Positions 16,453-25,165 of a DNA stretch of 64,000 nt are shown piece after piece. The notes beneath the pieces are model-generated. The model was given only the letters and a program-made list of their open reading frames with translations, made no database searches and had not been told where the DNA came from. This stretch comes from Hyphomicrobiales bacterium (GTDB lineage Bacteria; Pseudomonadota; Alphaproteobacteria; Rhizobiales; Beijerinckiaceae): the NCBI GenBank assembly GCA_027489955.1, contig JAIXYZ010000013.1, positions 434,001-498,000 of the forward strand. The letters run 5' to 3'. Within the stretch, counting starts at the first letter, position 1, and each line of letters begins with the position of its first letter. Position numbers and translations under genes: made by a program.

Positions 16453-17865
16453 CTAAAGCACGGCGCCCGGGTTCATCAGCCCGTGGGGATCGAGCGCGGC
16501 CTTGATGGCCCGCATCGCGCCGAGCGCGGCCGGGTCCTTCACCTCGTGCATGAGGTGGCGCTTGAGCCGGCCGATCCCGTGCTCGGCGGAAATCGAACCG
16601 TCCATGGACGCCACGATGCCGTGGACGACCGCGTTCATCTCGTCCCAGAGGGCGAGGAAGGCGTCCTTGTCCATGCCGACGGGCTGGCTGACGTTGAAAT
16701 GGATGTTGCCGTCGCCGAGATGGCCGAAGGGCAGCGGCCGGCATCCGGGAACCTGCTCCGTCACCGCCGCGCTGGCGGCGGCGATGAAGCGGGGGACGGA
16801 CGCCACGGGCACCGATACGTCGTGCTTGATCGAGCCGCCCTCGAGCCTCTGGACTTCCGACATCGCCTCCCGCAGCCGCCAGAAGTCGCTGCGCTGCTCG
16901 AGCGACCCCGCGATCGCCGCGTCCTCGCATTCGCCGGCCTCGAGCGCCGCTTCCAGCAGGGCCGAGACGGCCGCCTCCAGCGCCGCGTCGTCTGATCCCG
17001 ACACTTCGGCGAGGATGTACCAGGGATGAGGCTCCCCCAGCGGGTCGCGCGTGCCCGGGGCATGGCGCAGCACGACATCGATGCCGAAGCGGGGCATCAG
17101 TTCGAACGTCGTGAGCGTGCCGCCGGACCCCGCGCGGAACCGCGCCAGCAGCGCCAGCGCCGCCTCGGGGGAGGGTACGCCGCAGAAGGCGGTGGCGCGT
17201 GCCGCAGGGAGCGGGAACAGCTTCAGCACCGCGGCCGTGACGATGCCGAGCGTGCCTTCCGAGCCCACGAGCAGGCCTCGCAGGTCGAAGCCGGTATTGT
17301 CCTTGCGCAGCCGCGACAGGCCGTTCCAGACCTCGCCGTCGGGCAGCACCGCCTCGACGCCGAGCACGAGGTCGCGGGTGTTGCCATAGGCGAGGACGGC
17401 CGTCCCGCCGGCATTGGTGGCGATGTTGCCGCCGATGGTGCACGAGCCCTCCGAGGCCAGCGACAGGGGAAAGAGGCGCCCCCTGGCCTCGGCGGCGGCC
17501 TGCGCGGCCGCCAGCGTGACGCCTGCCTCCACCGTCATCGTGTCCGAGACCGGGTCGACCTCCCGGATCGCGGCGAGCCGCGTCGTGGAGATGATGACCG
17601 CGCCGGTTCCCGCCATGGGGATCTGGCCGCCGACGAGCCCGGTATTGCCGCCCTGCGGCACCATGGGCACGCGGTGAGCGACGCAGAAGCGCACGCAGGC
17701 CGCAAGCTCCGCCGTCGATCCCGGCTTCACCACCGCCCGCGCCTCGCCCCTGAACAGGTCCCGCCATTCGCGCAGGTGCGGGGCCTTGTCCGCCTCGGCG
17801 GTCAGGACGCGGCTCTCGCCCACGATCTCCGCCAGGCCCCGGACCAGCGCCGCATCGTCGATCAT
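16453..17865 (-). CDS. FAD-binding oxidoreductase, D-2-hydroxyacid / D-2-hydroxyglutarate dehydrogenase type
   Basis: 470 residues. The PCMH-type FAD domain holds VPQGGNTGLVGGQIP near residue 75 and SEGSCTIGGNIATNAGG near residue 140. The C-terminal domain has the metal-site region FGHLGDGNIHFNV and ends ISAEHGIGRLKRHLMHEVKDP, both characteristic of the GlcD/D2HGDH/D-lactate dehydrogenase group. The enzyme oxidises a D-2-hydroxyacid and passes electrons to ETF or quinone. Substrate choice between D-2-hydroxyglutarate, D-lactate and glycolate cannot be settled here. The ATG overlaps the stop of the RNA methyltransferase gene in ATGA, so it is the last gene of a coupled operon. Confidence 0.9.
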   Translation of the reverse strand: MIDDAALVRGLAEIVGESRVLTAEADKAPHLREWRDLFRGEARAVVKPGSTAELAACVRFCVAHRVPMVPQGGNTGLVGGQIPMAGTGAVIISTTRLAAIREVDPVSDTMTVEAGVTLAAAQAAAEARGRLFPLSLASEGSCTIGGNIATNAGGTAVLAYGNTRDLVLGVEAVLPDGEVWNGLSRLRKDNTGFDLRGLLVGSEGTLGIVTAAVLKLFPLPAARATAFCGVPSPEAALALLARFRAGSGGTLTTFELMPRFGIDVVLRHAPGTRDPLGEPHPWYILAEVSGSDDAALEAAVSALLEAALEAGECEDAAIAGSLEQRSDFWRLREAMSEVQRLEGGSIKHDVSVPVASVPRFIAAASAAVTEQVPGCRPLPFGHLGDGNIHFNVSQPVGMDKDAFLALWDEMNAVVHGIVASMDGSISAEHGIGRLKRHLMHEVKDPAALGAMRAIKAALDPHGLMNPGAVL

Positions 17866-19124
17866 CGCCTGTCCCTCCTTGCAGGCCGCGTGAAGGCGGC
17901 CACGAGTTCCACATGGCCGGAATAGCGGAACTGGTCGACGATCGTCACGCCCGGTGTCGTGAATCCGGCGGCCTGGAGGATGCCGGCATCGCGCGCGAAG
18001 GTCGCCGCGTCGCAGGAGACCATCGCGACCTTCGGCACGCGGGACACCGCGATCTGCCGGACCTGCGCCTCGGCGCCGGCGCGCGGCGGATCGAGCACGA
18101 CCGCGTCGAATCCGTCGAGCTCGCCGCGCAGCAGCGGGCGGCGGAAGAGGTCGCGCGTCTCCGCCACGATCCGCCTGAGGCCGTGCGCCTTGCGGGCAGC
18201 GCGGTCCAGGGCCGCCATGGCGGACGCCGAACCGTCCGCCGCGTGGACTTCGGCCGAACCGGCGAGCCGCAGCGCGAAGGCGCCCGATCCCGAGAAAAGG
18301 TCCGCGACGCGGCGCGCTCCCGCGCAGGCCTGCAGCACGGCGTCTCCGAGCGCGGTCTCTCCGGCTTCCGTCGCCTGCAGGAAGCCGCCCGGCGGCGGCA
18401 CGAGCGCGACCATCCCCGCCCGCACGAGGGGCGGGCGCCGCTCGACGATGACGTCGCCATGGACCGACAGGCGCGCCAGGTCGAGTTCGGCCGCCACCTG
18501 CGTCAGCATCGCGCGCTGGCGTTCGCTCACGGGGCCATGGCCGCGGATGTCGAGCTCGAGGCCGCCTTCGGTGGCCGTCACCTGGACGTCCAGCGGCTTG
18601 GCCGCGCGTGCCAGCGAACGGGTCGCGGCTTCCGCCGTCGCGCCGGCCGATTGCAGTCCCGGGACGAGGATCGGGCAATGGGGAACGGGCACCAGGTCGT
18701 GGCTGCGGGCCGCCATGAAGCCCGCGCGCCAGCGGCTCTCCACCGTCCGCAGGTGGAACGTCGCCCGGCGCCGCCCCTCGCCGTGGGCATCGATAAAGCC
18801 CAGGACCGGGATTTCGAGCCCCGCCTGCGCCATCGCGGAGGCGACGAGGCCGGTCTTCCAGGCCCGATAGGACGGCTCGGCCAGATGCTGGACGGCGCAC
18901 CCCCCGCACGTGCCGAAGAGAGGGCATTCCGGCTCGCGCCGGTCCGGCGCCGCCTGCTCGATGGACCGGAGCGTCCCGCGGTCCCCCGATATGTCCGCCA
19001 GCACGGTCTCGCCCGGCAGCGCGAGCGGCACCGCCACCAGCGCGCCGTCGTGACGCGCCAGGCCCTCGCCGCGCCGGCCGAGCCGCTCGATCACGAGCCG
19101 CTGGAGCGCCTGCCCGTCAGCCAA
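17862..19124 (-). CDS. TrmA/RlmD-type RNA (uracil-5-)-methyltransferase
   Basis: 420 residues. An N-terminal TRAM-like part is followed by a 4Fe-4S motif: CPLFGTCGGC provides three Cys and VPHCPIL the fourth. The SAM domain has ADLFSGSGAFALRLAG, the DPPRAGAEAQV loop, and the catalytic Cys in MVSCDAATFARD. The enzyme methylates C5 of a uridine in rRNA or tRNA; which site is not resolved from sequence. It lies between tlyA (overlap of eight bases) and the FAD oxidase (overlap of four), so the three are translationally coupled. RlmD, RlmC and TrmA-like annotations are all possible. Confidence 0.88.
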   Translation of the reverse strand: MADGQALQRLVIERLGRRGEGLARHDGALVAVPLALPGETVLADISGDRGTLRSIEQAAPDRREPECPLFGTCGGCAVQHLAEPSYRAWKTGLVASAMAQAGLEIPVLGFIDAHGEGRRRATFHLRTVESRWRAGFMAARSHDLVPVPHCPILVPGLQSAGATAEAATRSLARAAKPLDVQVTATEGGLELDIRGHGPVSERQRAMLTQVAAELDLARLSVHGDVIVERRPPLVRAGMVALVPPPGGFLQATEAGETALGDAVLQACAGARRVADLFSGSGAFALRLAGSAEVHAADGSASAMAALDRAARKAHGLRRIVAETRDLFRRPLLRGELDGFDAVVLDPPRAGAEAQVRQIAVSRVPKVAMVSCDAATFARDAGILQAAGFTTPGVTIVDQFRYSGHVELVAAFTRPARRDRR

Positions 19125-19839
19125 GGCTGCCTCCGATCAGGTATTCCACGTTGCCGTCCCCGCCCGCGATGGGGGAGGGGATCGGGCCATGGATGGAAAA
19201 GCCCGCCTGTTCGAGCAGCGCGCGCACCGCGTCGACGGCGGCGAGCCGCGCCGCCTCGTCGCGCACGACGCCCTTGGCGACGAGCGCGCGCCCCACCTCG
19301 AATTGCGGCTTCACCAGCAGGATGACCCGGCCGCCCGGCTTCACGCGCTCAAGGATGGCGGGCAGGACGAGGCGCAGCCCGATGAAGCTGACATCGGCGA
19401 CGACGAGATCGGCCGCCGGCACCTCCGGTCCCGCGTGGCGGATATCGAGCCCTTCATGCACCGTGACGCGGGGATCGGCGCGCAGGCGCGGATGCAACTG
19501 GTCGCGCCCGACATCGACGCAGATCACGTGCGCCGCGCCGCGCGCCAGAAGGACGTCGGTGAACCCGCCGGTCGAAGCACCGACGTCGAGGGCGGTGAGC
19601 CCGGAGGGATCGAAGCGGAAGGCGTCGAGGGCGGCGCCGAGCTTCACGCCGCCGCGCGAGACCCAGGGATAGGCCGGCTCGGCCGCGATGTGCGCAGTTT
19701 CGTCGAGAGCCTGGGAGGCCTTGGCGACGAGCGTACCATCGGCACGCACGAGCCCCGCCTCGATGGCCTCGCGTGCCTTCGCGCGGCTGTCGAACAGGCC
19801 GCGCGCCACGAGCAGGAGATCGGCCCGCATCCGGCCCAT
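19117..19839 (-). CDS. tlyA: TlyA family rRNA 2'-O-methyltransferase
   Basis: 240 residues. The N-terminal S4 RNA-binding domain reads RADLLLVARGLFDSRAKARE. The Rossmann methyltransferase has VSRGGVKLGAALDAF (catalytic Lys), the SAM loop DVGASTGGFTDVLLARGA, VVADVSFIGLRLVLP (Asp) and LLVKPQFEVGR (Lys). TlyA adds 2'-O-methyl groups to 16S and 23S rRNA (C1409/C1920 in mycobacteria) and is known as a hemolysin homologue. Starts at 19839 or 19830 are both possible. In related genomes dxs often stands between xseB and tlyA; here only 19 bases separate them. Confidence 0.93.
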   Translation of the reverse strand: MGRMRADLLLVARGLFDSRAKAREAIEAGLVRADGTLVAKASQALDETAHIAAEPAYPWVSRGGVKLGAALDAFRFDPSGLTALDVGASTGGFTDVLLARGAAHVICVDVGRDQLHPRLRADPRVTVHEGLDIRHAGPEVPAADLVVADVSFIGLRLVLPAILERVKPGGRVILLVKPQFEVGRALVAKGVVRDEAARLAAVDAVRALLEQAGFSIHGPIPSPIAGGDGNVEYLIGGSLG

Positions 19840-19858
19840 CGCGGTCGGGCCTCCCGCC

Positions 19859-20104
19859 TCAGGTCGGGTCGAGCGGCTCGGTTCCGGAAGGCTTCCCGTC
19901 GGCGCCGAGCGTGATCTTCTCGATGCGCGCCTCGGCCTGCCGCAACAGGTCCTCGCAGCGGGCCTTCAGCGCCTCGCCGCGGGCGTAGAAGGCGATGGAA
20001 TCGTCCAGCGAGACGTTGCCCTGCTCGAGCTGCGAGACGATGCGCTCCAGCTCCGCCATGGCCTTCTCGAACGGCAGGGTCGCGACGTCGTCGTTTGCGG
20101 TCAT
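19859..20104 (-). CDS. xseB: Exodeoxyribonuclease VII small subunit
   Basis: 81 residues, the normal size. The conserved core [34 protein letters not shown] is easily recognised. It forms the helical small subunit that packs against XseA in exonuclease VII, which degrades single-stranded DNA from both ends. The C-terminus ([15 protein letters not shown]) is a disordered tail usual in alphaproteobacteria. It is the first gene of the xseB-tlyA-methyltransferase-oxidase minus-strand operon. Confidence 0.95.
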   Translation of the reverse strand: MTANDDVATLPFEKAMAELERIVSQLEQGNVSLDDSIAFYARGEALKARCEDLLRQAEARIEKITLGADGKPSGTEPLDPT

Positions 20105-20164
20105 GGTGTCCTCGGCGCTGGATGCCTGGCCTTATCGCGCTCCCCGGCGAGCGAGGCAACCCCG

Positions 20165-22855
20165 TCAGGCGGGAGCCGGCGGCCGGCGCAGCAGGCGCTG
20201 GTAGACGAGGCCCATGCCCATCAGCACCAGTCCCAACCCGATGAAGGACAGCGCGCGCCACAGACCGTCGAGGTTGGACATGTCGACGATGAATACCTTG
20301 AGGATGGCCGCCGCCATGTAGCCTGCCGAGACGAGCCGCGCGGGCCGGTTGCCGCGCAGCAGGCCGTAGGCCAGGAGCGCGACGCCGATGGCGATGAGCA
20401 CGGCCGAATACGCCCAGAACTCCTGCGGTCCGCTGCCGCGCCAGATCGACAGGTCGGGGCCCTGGAACAGGAAGCGGACCTGAAGGAGCAGGTAGAGCGT
20501 GCCGAGCATCAGCCCCAGGCCCGCCGCCGCGGCCACGAACCAGGCGGGGCGCGAGGCGCGGGCGACGCGGGCGAGGCCAAAAGCCGCCAGAGCCGGCGCC
20601 GCGTAGCCCGGAAGGAGACCGTTCAGCAGCGCCCCGCCGGCTACCGCCCTGCCCGTGAAGGCCGGGTTTTCCGCCAGCGCGAGGCCGAGGATGGCGGTCG
20701 CCATGGCCCATCCGCCATACAGGATGGCCAGAACGCGGTAGAGCAGGTCGGCGTGCCGCTGGTCCAGCCGCACCACGATCAGCGCGAACATCAGCCCGGT
20801 CGTGGCAACGAGTCCGGCTTCCACCATGCCGGTGCGGGCGGCGAAGGGGTCGCCGTAGATCAGGTGCCTGATCTGGAACAGGACGAGGAAGGTGGCGAAG
20901 ACCAGCGCCAGCGTCTCGCAGAGCCGCACAATCCGGTCGCGGCCCGAGCCCGACAGGATCACGGCCGCGTACCCGAACGCCGCGGCCGGCACGCCGTAAA
21001 GCCAGAGGAGGGCGTTCAGGATCGGTGTCGTCCCGATGGCGCCGCCCAGGACCGGGTCATAGGCCAGGCGACCGGCGACGATCAGCCCCAGCGCGCCGAT
21101 CGCGTAGCGCAGGGCCGGGATGTCGAGGCGGCGCGCCACATGCGCCGTGCCCGCGGCGGCGAGAGCCAGTGCCACCGTCAGCGTCGCCTGGCCGAGCACC
21201 ATGGTGAGGCCGAGCGCAAGCGCGCCCACCGCGCCGGACGCCGTTGCCCCCAGCGCCATGCGCAGCGCGGGCGAATCGCCGTCCGCGCGCAGGCGGGCGG
21301 CGGCCAGGACCAGGGCGACCCCTGCGACCCCGGCCATCGCGGCGAAGGGCAAGCTGGGGGCGAAGGACGCGATGCGCCAGTAGGCGACCGCGAGCAGCAG
21401 CAGCGGTCCCGCGGCAGCAGCGCCCGCATAGGCGGCGCCCGCAAGTCGCGGCAGGGCGGGAGATCGCCGCACGCGCAGCAGGCCGCCCGCGAAGAGGGCG
21501 CCGGCCGCCACCGCGCCGAAGGCGAGATAGGTCGCGAGCGCCTCGGGCATCGGGTTCGGCCCGGCGACGAAGGGCAGGACCGTGACCGACTCTGCACCGG
21601 CCTCCCGCGCCACCGGCCACAGGAACAGGACGCCCGCGGCGACAGTGGCGGCAACGGCGGAGAGTGCGGCGACGGGCGCCGCGATCAGGGCGGTCGCCAG
21701 ATGCAGCGCGAAGGCCGCCCCACCGATGAGCGCGAGCGTGCCGCCGGCAAACCGCCGGTCGAGCGCGAAGAGCAGCAGCGCGCCGAAGGCCGCGAGCAGC
21801 GCGCAGGCGAACAGGTCGGGCCTTGCCTCCTCGTCGGGCACGCCGCGATTGGGATCGTAGGCGACGAAGCCGGCCGCGAGCGCCGTCTGGACCAGCACAT
21901 GGACCGCGGCCGCCAGCGCGAACGACGCGCCGGCCAGGCCCATAAGCACGGCCCAGGCGCCGGCGCCGATGGCGGCCGCGAGGGCCAGCCACCGCCAGAG
22001 CCGCAGGCGCGCCAGCCCGTAGGCCGCCGCCGCGACGACGGCGAGGTAGGGCGGCAGCGTCCAGGGCGACGGATCGGCCGTGGAAACGAGGAGCGGGCTG
22101 GCGAAGGCTGCCAGGAGGCCGAGGGCCGCCAGCGCCGGACCGTGCAGCGCCGCCGCAACCATGGTCGCGAGCGCCACCGCGCCGAGGAGGAGGAAGGCGG
22201 GCGCCGGGCCGATGAAGCCATGGAGCGCATAGGCCGCGTAGACGGTGCCGAACGCGGCCGCGGTGCCGGCCGCCGTCACGATGCCGGGAATGTGGGCGGC
22301 AGGGATGCCGGCAATGCCGAGCGCGACCTCGCGGCGGCGCAGCCACTCGCCCGCTCCCACGAGCGATGCGGCGAAGACCGCGCCCAGCGCGATGCGCGCG
22401 GCCGGGCCGAAATAGCCTTCCTGGATGGAGTAGCCGACGAGCAGCAGCCCGCCGAGCCCCAGCGCGACGCCGCCGATCCACACCGACCAGCGCGTGGCGA
22501 AGGTTTCCTCGAAGTCCTTGCGACCGGGCGGTTCGACCGTCGTGCCGGCGGATGCGCCCGGCGTTCCGGCGCGTGGGACAGCGGCGGTCGAGAGTGTCGG
22601 CCCGGGCTCGCCCGGTGGGGTCGCCGGGCTTTCCGCCGGTGCCGCAGGCGTCTCCGTCGCTGCCTGTGGACTATCGGCGGCGGTGGCGGCCGGCGCGGCG
22701 CCCCTGATCTCCAGCCGCGCGAGGCGCGATTCGGCCAGAGCGAGCTTGGCTTCCAGCATCGCCACGCGATGGCGCTGGCCCATCGCCATGACGAAGCCGG
22801 CGATGCCCATGACCGGAATCGCCAGCGCGATGACGATGAGGATCACATATTCCAA
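20165..22855 (-). CDS. DUF2339 large multi-spanning membrane protein
   Basis: 896 residues. One N-terminal hydrophobic helix (VILIVIALAIPVMGIAGFV) is followed by a short coiled coil (LEAKLALAESRLARLEI), a Pro/Ala-rich linker of about 70 residues, and some 20 to 25 hydrophobic helices rich in Ala, Gly and Leu. The segment DFEETFATRWSVWIGGVALGLGGLLL and the end VFIVDMSNLDGLWRALSFIGLGLVLMG are typical of DUF2339 proteins. The function of the family is unknown; a membrane scaffold or transport role has been proposed from topology only. It stands alone between xseB and the NrtR-like gene. Confidence 0.88.
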   Translation of the reverse strand: MEYVILIVIALAIPVMGIAGFVMAMGQRHRVAMLEAKLALAESRLARLEIRGAAPAATAADSPQAATETPAAPAESPATPPGEPGPTLSTAAVPRAGTPGASAGTTVEPPGRKDFEETFATRWSVWIGGVALGLGGLLLVGYSIQEGYFGPAARIALGAVFAASLVGAGEWLRRREVALGIAGIPAAHIPGIVTAAGTAAAFGTVYAAYALHGFIGPAPAFLLLGAVALATMVAAALHGPALAALGLLAAFASPLLVSTADPSPWTLPPYLAVVAAAAYGLARLRLWRWLALAAAIGAGAWAVLMGLAGASFALAAAVHVLVQTALAAGFVAYDPNRGVPDEEARPDLFACALLAAFGALLLFALDRRFAGGTLALIGGAAFALHLATALIAAPVAALSAVAATVAAGVLFLWPVAREAGAESVTVLPFVAGPNPMPEALATYLAFGAVAAGALFAGGLLRVRRSPALPRLAGAAYAGAAAAGPLLLLAVAYWRIASFAPSLPFAAMAGVAGVALVLAAARLRADGDSPALRMALGATASGAVGALALGLTMVLGQATLTVALALAAAGTAHVARRLDIPALRYAIGALGLIVAGRLAYDPVLGGAIGTTPILNALLWLYGVPAAAFGYAAVILSGSGRDRIVRLCETLALVFATFLVLFQIRHLIYGDPFAARTGMVEAGLVATTGLMFALIVVRLDQRHADLLYRVLAILYGGWAMATAILGLALAENPAFTGRAVAGGALLNGLLPGYAAPALAAFGLARVARASRPAWFVAAAAGLGLMLGTLYLLLQVRFLFQGPDLSIWRGSGPQEFWAYSAVLIAIGVALLAYGLLRGNRPARLVSAGYMAAAILKVFIVDMSNLDGLWRALSFIGLGLVLMGMGLVYQRLLRRPPAPA

Positions 22856-22926
22856 GCGCGCCCCCCGGCTGTTCGGACCGAAGCGGACCGCCGCGCGGGA
22901 AGATTAGGCGGGCACGGGTGGCGCTG

Positions 22927-23898
22927 TCATCCCCGGCCGCTGAGCCGCAGGCCGGGCGCGGGCCGTTCCTGGATGACGTCGCGCCGGAAGCGGAACAGCG
23001 CGGCAGGTCGCCCGCCGGTGCGGATCGTCTGGCCCGTGGCTTCCACCAGGGCCGTGCCCTCCACCAGCCTTCGGAAGTTCTGCTTGTGCAGGTGCCGCCC
23101 CGAAATGGCCTCCACCGTCGATTGCAGCGTGGTCAGGGTGAACTGGTCCGGCAGCAATTCGAACACGACCGGCCGGTATTTCAGCTTGGCCCGCAGCCGG
23201 CCGATGGCGGTCGCCAGGATGCGCCGGTGGTCGAAGCGCATGGCTTCGCCGAGATCGGGCGACTGCGGGGCGGGCGCGGGCCGTTCGTCCCGGTCGTCGC
23301 GCGCAGCCTCGGCCACCAGCCCCGCGGAATACAGGAGCTCATAGCGCTCCAGCGTCTTCTCCTCATCCCACGGCGCGTTGGGCGCCCCGAAGCACAGTCT
23401 CACCCGCTCCCGCCGGGACACGCCCCTGCGCTCCGCCGCCTCGGCGGCCGCGTCCGAGGCCCATGCATCGAGAAGGGGCAGGATCGTCCGGTCGATGACC
23501 GCGGGCCGCCCGCTACGCCAGTCCTCCCAAGGAAAGAAGTGATACCAGGGCCGGAAGGCCGCGCCCTCCAGAGCCGCCGTCTCGCGGCCGATCCGCGTCA
23601 GGGCGAGATAACCGACTGACACGATATGCGGGCCTGTATCGCCGGGCCGCGCATGCCGGCCCCGGTCGCCGAACGTGTAGAGCTGCTCCACATAGCCGAG
23701 CGACAGGCCCGATTGCTGGGTCACGAATTCCCGCAGCCCGATCTCGAAGGTGCGGTGCGCGAGCGGATCGAAGGGGCCGGACGGCAGGCCGGGCGTCGGA
23801 TCGGCGCCCGCCCGCGCCACCAGGATTTGCGGCGCGTCGCCCTTCAGCGCGACGACCGCGGCGGCCAGGCCGATCTCGATGGGCGTCAGGTCGCTCAC
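22927..23898 (-). CDS. NrtR-like Nudix / winged-helix protein, Nudix site degenerate
   Basis: 323 residues from the GTG at 23898. The N-terminal part follows the Nudix fold (VVALKGDAPQILVARAG), but the Nudix box is altered: REFVTQQSGL stands where REUxEExGU is expected, with both catalytic Glu replaced by Gln, so hydrolysis is unlikely. The C-terminal part (ILATAIGRLRAKLKYRP, then FTLTTLQSTVEAISG and NFRRLVEGTALVEATG) is the winged-helix domain of NrtR regulators, which sense NAD-derived ligands such as ADP-ribose. It overlaps the upstream phosphatase gene in GTGA. No NAD biosynthesis gene is nearby. A regulator that senses a nucleotide is the best guess. Confidence 0.8.
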   Translation of the reverse strand: MSDLTPIEIGLAAAVVALKGDAPQILVARAGADPTPGLPSGPFDPLAHRTFEIGLREFVTQQSGLSLGYVEQLYTFGDRGRHARPGDTGPHIVSVGYLALTRIGRETAALEGAAFRPWYHFFPWEDWRSGRPAVIDRTILPLLDAWASDAAAEAAERRGVSRRERVRLCFGAPNAPWDEEKTLERYELLYSAGLVAEAARDDRDERPAPAPQSPDLGEAMRFDHRRILATAIGRLRAKLKYRPVVFELLPDQFTLTTLQSTVEAISGRHLHKQNFRRLVEGTALVEATGQTIRTGGRPAALFRFRRDVIQERPAPGLRLSGRG

Positions 23899-24410
23899 GG
23901 CGTGAAATCCAGGGCGAAGGGCGCACCCTCGAAGCAGTCCTCGCCGCGGCCGATGGCGGCGATCGCGTCCACCATGCGCCCCTTCCGCCCGAGCGCGGCA
24001 TCGCCCAGCGCCACCAGCCGCGCATTGGGCGTCGCCGTCGGCGAGGCGGCCCTCAGCCTGCGGGCGAGTTCCGCCTCGCACAGGGCCGGGGCCATGGCGC
24101 AGCCGGCGATGTAGGCGGCCGCCGTCGACCGGGACACGCCCGCCCAGCAATGGATGAGCAGGGGTGCCGCCCGATCCCACCCGGCGATGAAATCCAGCAG
24201 AGCTGCCACGTGCCGTTCGCCGGGCAGGACGTGCCCCTCCCGGTGGGAGACGATGTCGCTCATCGCGAGGATGAGATGGCGCTCGGGGGCGATGGCGGCA
24301 GGGCGCTCCACGGGCGTGTTGCCCGTCACCAGCGTGACGAGATGCGCCGCGCGGGTGGCAGCGGCGGTGTCCGGCAGGCGGGCGAGGGAGCAGACGTGCA
24401 GGGTCGGCAT
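23895..24410 (-). CDS. Tyrosine / dual-specificity phosphatase-like protein
   Basis: 171 residues. The PTP loop is HCWAGVSRST (HCx5R followed by S/T), with the general acid possibly in the EGHVLPGERHVAALLDF region ahead of it. The fold length is that of small dual-specificity phosphatases, and alphaproteobacterial homologues are annotated as tyrosine phosphatase family. It is the first gene of a two-gene unit with the NrtR-like protein. The substrate could be a phosphoprotein or a phosphorylated small molecule; sequence does not decide. It is divergent from the GST gene. Confidence 0.82.
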   Translation of the reverse strand: MPTLHVCSLARLPDTAAATRAAHLVTLVTGNTPVERPAAIAPERHLILAMSDIVSHREGHVLPGERHVAALLDFIAGWDRAAPLLIHCWAGVSRSTAAAYIAGCAMAPALCEAELARRLRAASPTATPNARLVALGDAALGRKGRMVDAIAAIGRGEDCFEGAPFALDFTP

Positions 24411-24468
24411 GGCGTGCGGGGAAGATTAGCGGCTGCGCCGTCCCGGCCAAGCGGGAATCTGGGCAGGC

Positions 24469-24496
24469 TTGCCGTAAGGTCCGGGCGTGCTAGCGT
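24469..24496 (+). promoter_or_regulatory. Candidate promoter of the GST gene
   Basis: TTGCCG (24469-24474) and TAGCGT (24491-24496) are spaced by 16 bases, ending 25 bases before the ATG. The match is moderate; no operator-like repeat was seen next to it. Confidence 0.35.
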
Positions 24497-24521
24497 CGCC
24501 CCTCGCATCAGGGAGCCCGAC

Positions 24522-25163
24522 ATGGCCGACCAACTCGTCCTCTACACGCATCCGTGGTCCCGGGGCCGCGTCGCCCGCTGGATGCTGGAAGAGACGGGTC
24601 AGCCCTACACCGCCGAGATCCTGGACTACGGCACGACGATGAAGGCGCCCGCCTATCTGGCGGTGAACCCGATGGGCAAGGTGCCCGCGCTCAGGCACGG
24701 CGACGTCGTCGTGACCGAGCTCGCGGCGATCTGCAGCTACCTCGCGGACGCCTTTCCCGAGGCCGGCCTTGCGCCCCCGCCGGGCTCTCGGGAGCGCGGC
24801 GCCTATTACCGCTGGCTGTTTTTCGGCGCGGGCTGCGTCGAGCCGGCGACGACGGCGAAGGCGCTGGGCCTGGACATCCCCGAGGACAAGCGCCGCATGC
24901 TGGGCTACGGCTCCCTGGAGCAGGTCGCCGAGGTTCTGGACCGCCACCTGAGCGGCCGGGAGTTCATCGCCGGCGACAGGTTCACCGCCGCCGACCTCTA
25001 TGTCGGCGCCCAGCTCGGCTGGACCATGCAGTTCGACCTCATGCCCCGGACGCCGACTTTCGAGGCCTATGTGGGCCGGCTGATGCAGCGGCCCGCATCG
25101 GTGCGGGCGAACGCGATCGACGACAAGCTCGCCGCCGATCTCAAGGCCGCCTCCGGCGGCTGA
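24522..25163 (+). CDS. Glutathione S-transferase family protein
   Basis: 213 residues with the thioredoxin-like N-terminal domain (LVLYTHPWSRGRVARWMLEE), the cis-Pro region NPMGKVPALRHGD, and the TELAAICSYLADAFP motif that binds the glutathione gamma-Glu. The C-terminal helical domain has EFIAGDRFTAADLYVGAQL, the GST N-capping box. The Ser of HPWSRGR is the likely catalytic residue, as in beta or theta-like bacterial GSTs. It acts in detoxification or stress metabolism; substrate unknown. The ATG at 24522 begins directly at the first strand. It ends two bases from the convergent HD hydrolase. Confidence 0.9.
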   Translation: MADQLVLYTHPWSRGRVARWMLEETGQPYTAEILDYGTTMKAPAYLAVNPMGKVPALRHGDVVVTELAAICSYLADAFPEAGLAPPPGSRERGAYYRWLFFGAGCVEPATTAKALGLDIPEDKRRMLGYGSLEQVAEVLDRHLSGREFIAGDRFTAADLYVGAQLGWTMQFDLMPRTPTFEAYVGRLMQRPASVRANAIDDKLAADLKAASGG

Positions 25164-25165
25164 GT

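Noticed and set aside
19688-23344. A 1218-codon plus-strand open frame opposite tlyA, xseB and the DUF2339 gene
   Set aside because: It spans several real minus-strand genes and consists of low-complexity Arg/Gly/Glu-rich sequence.
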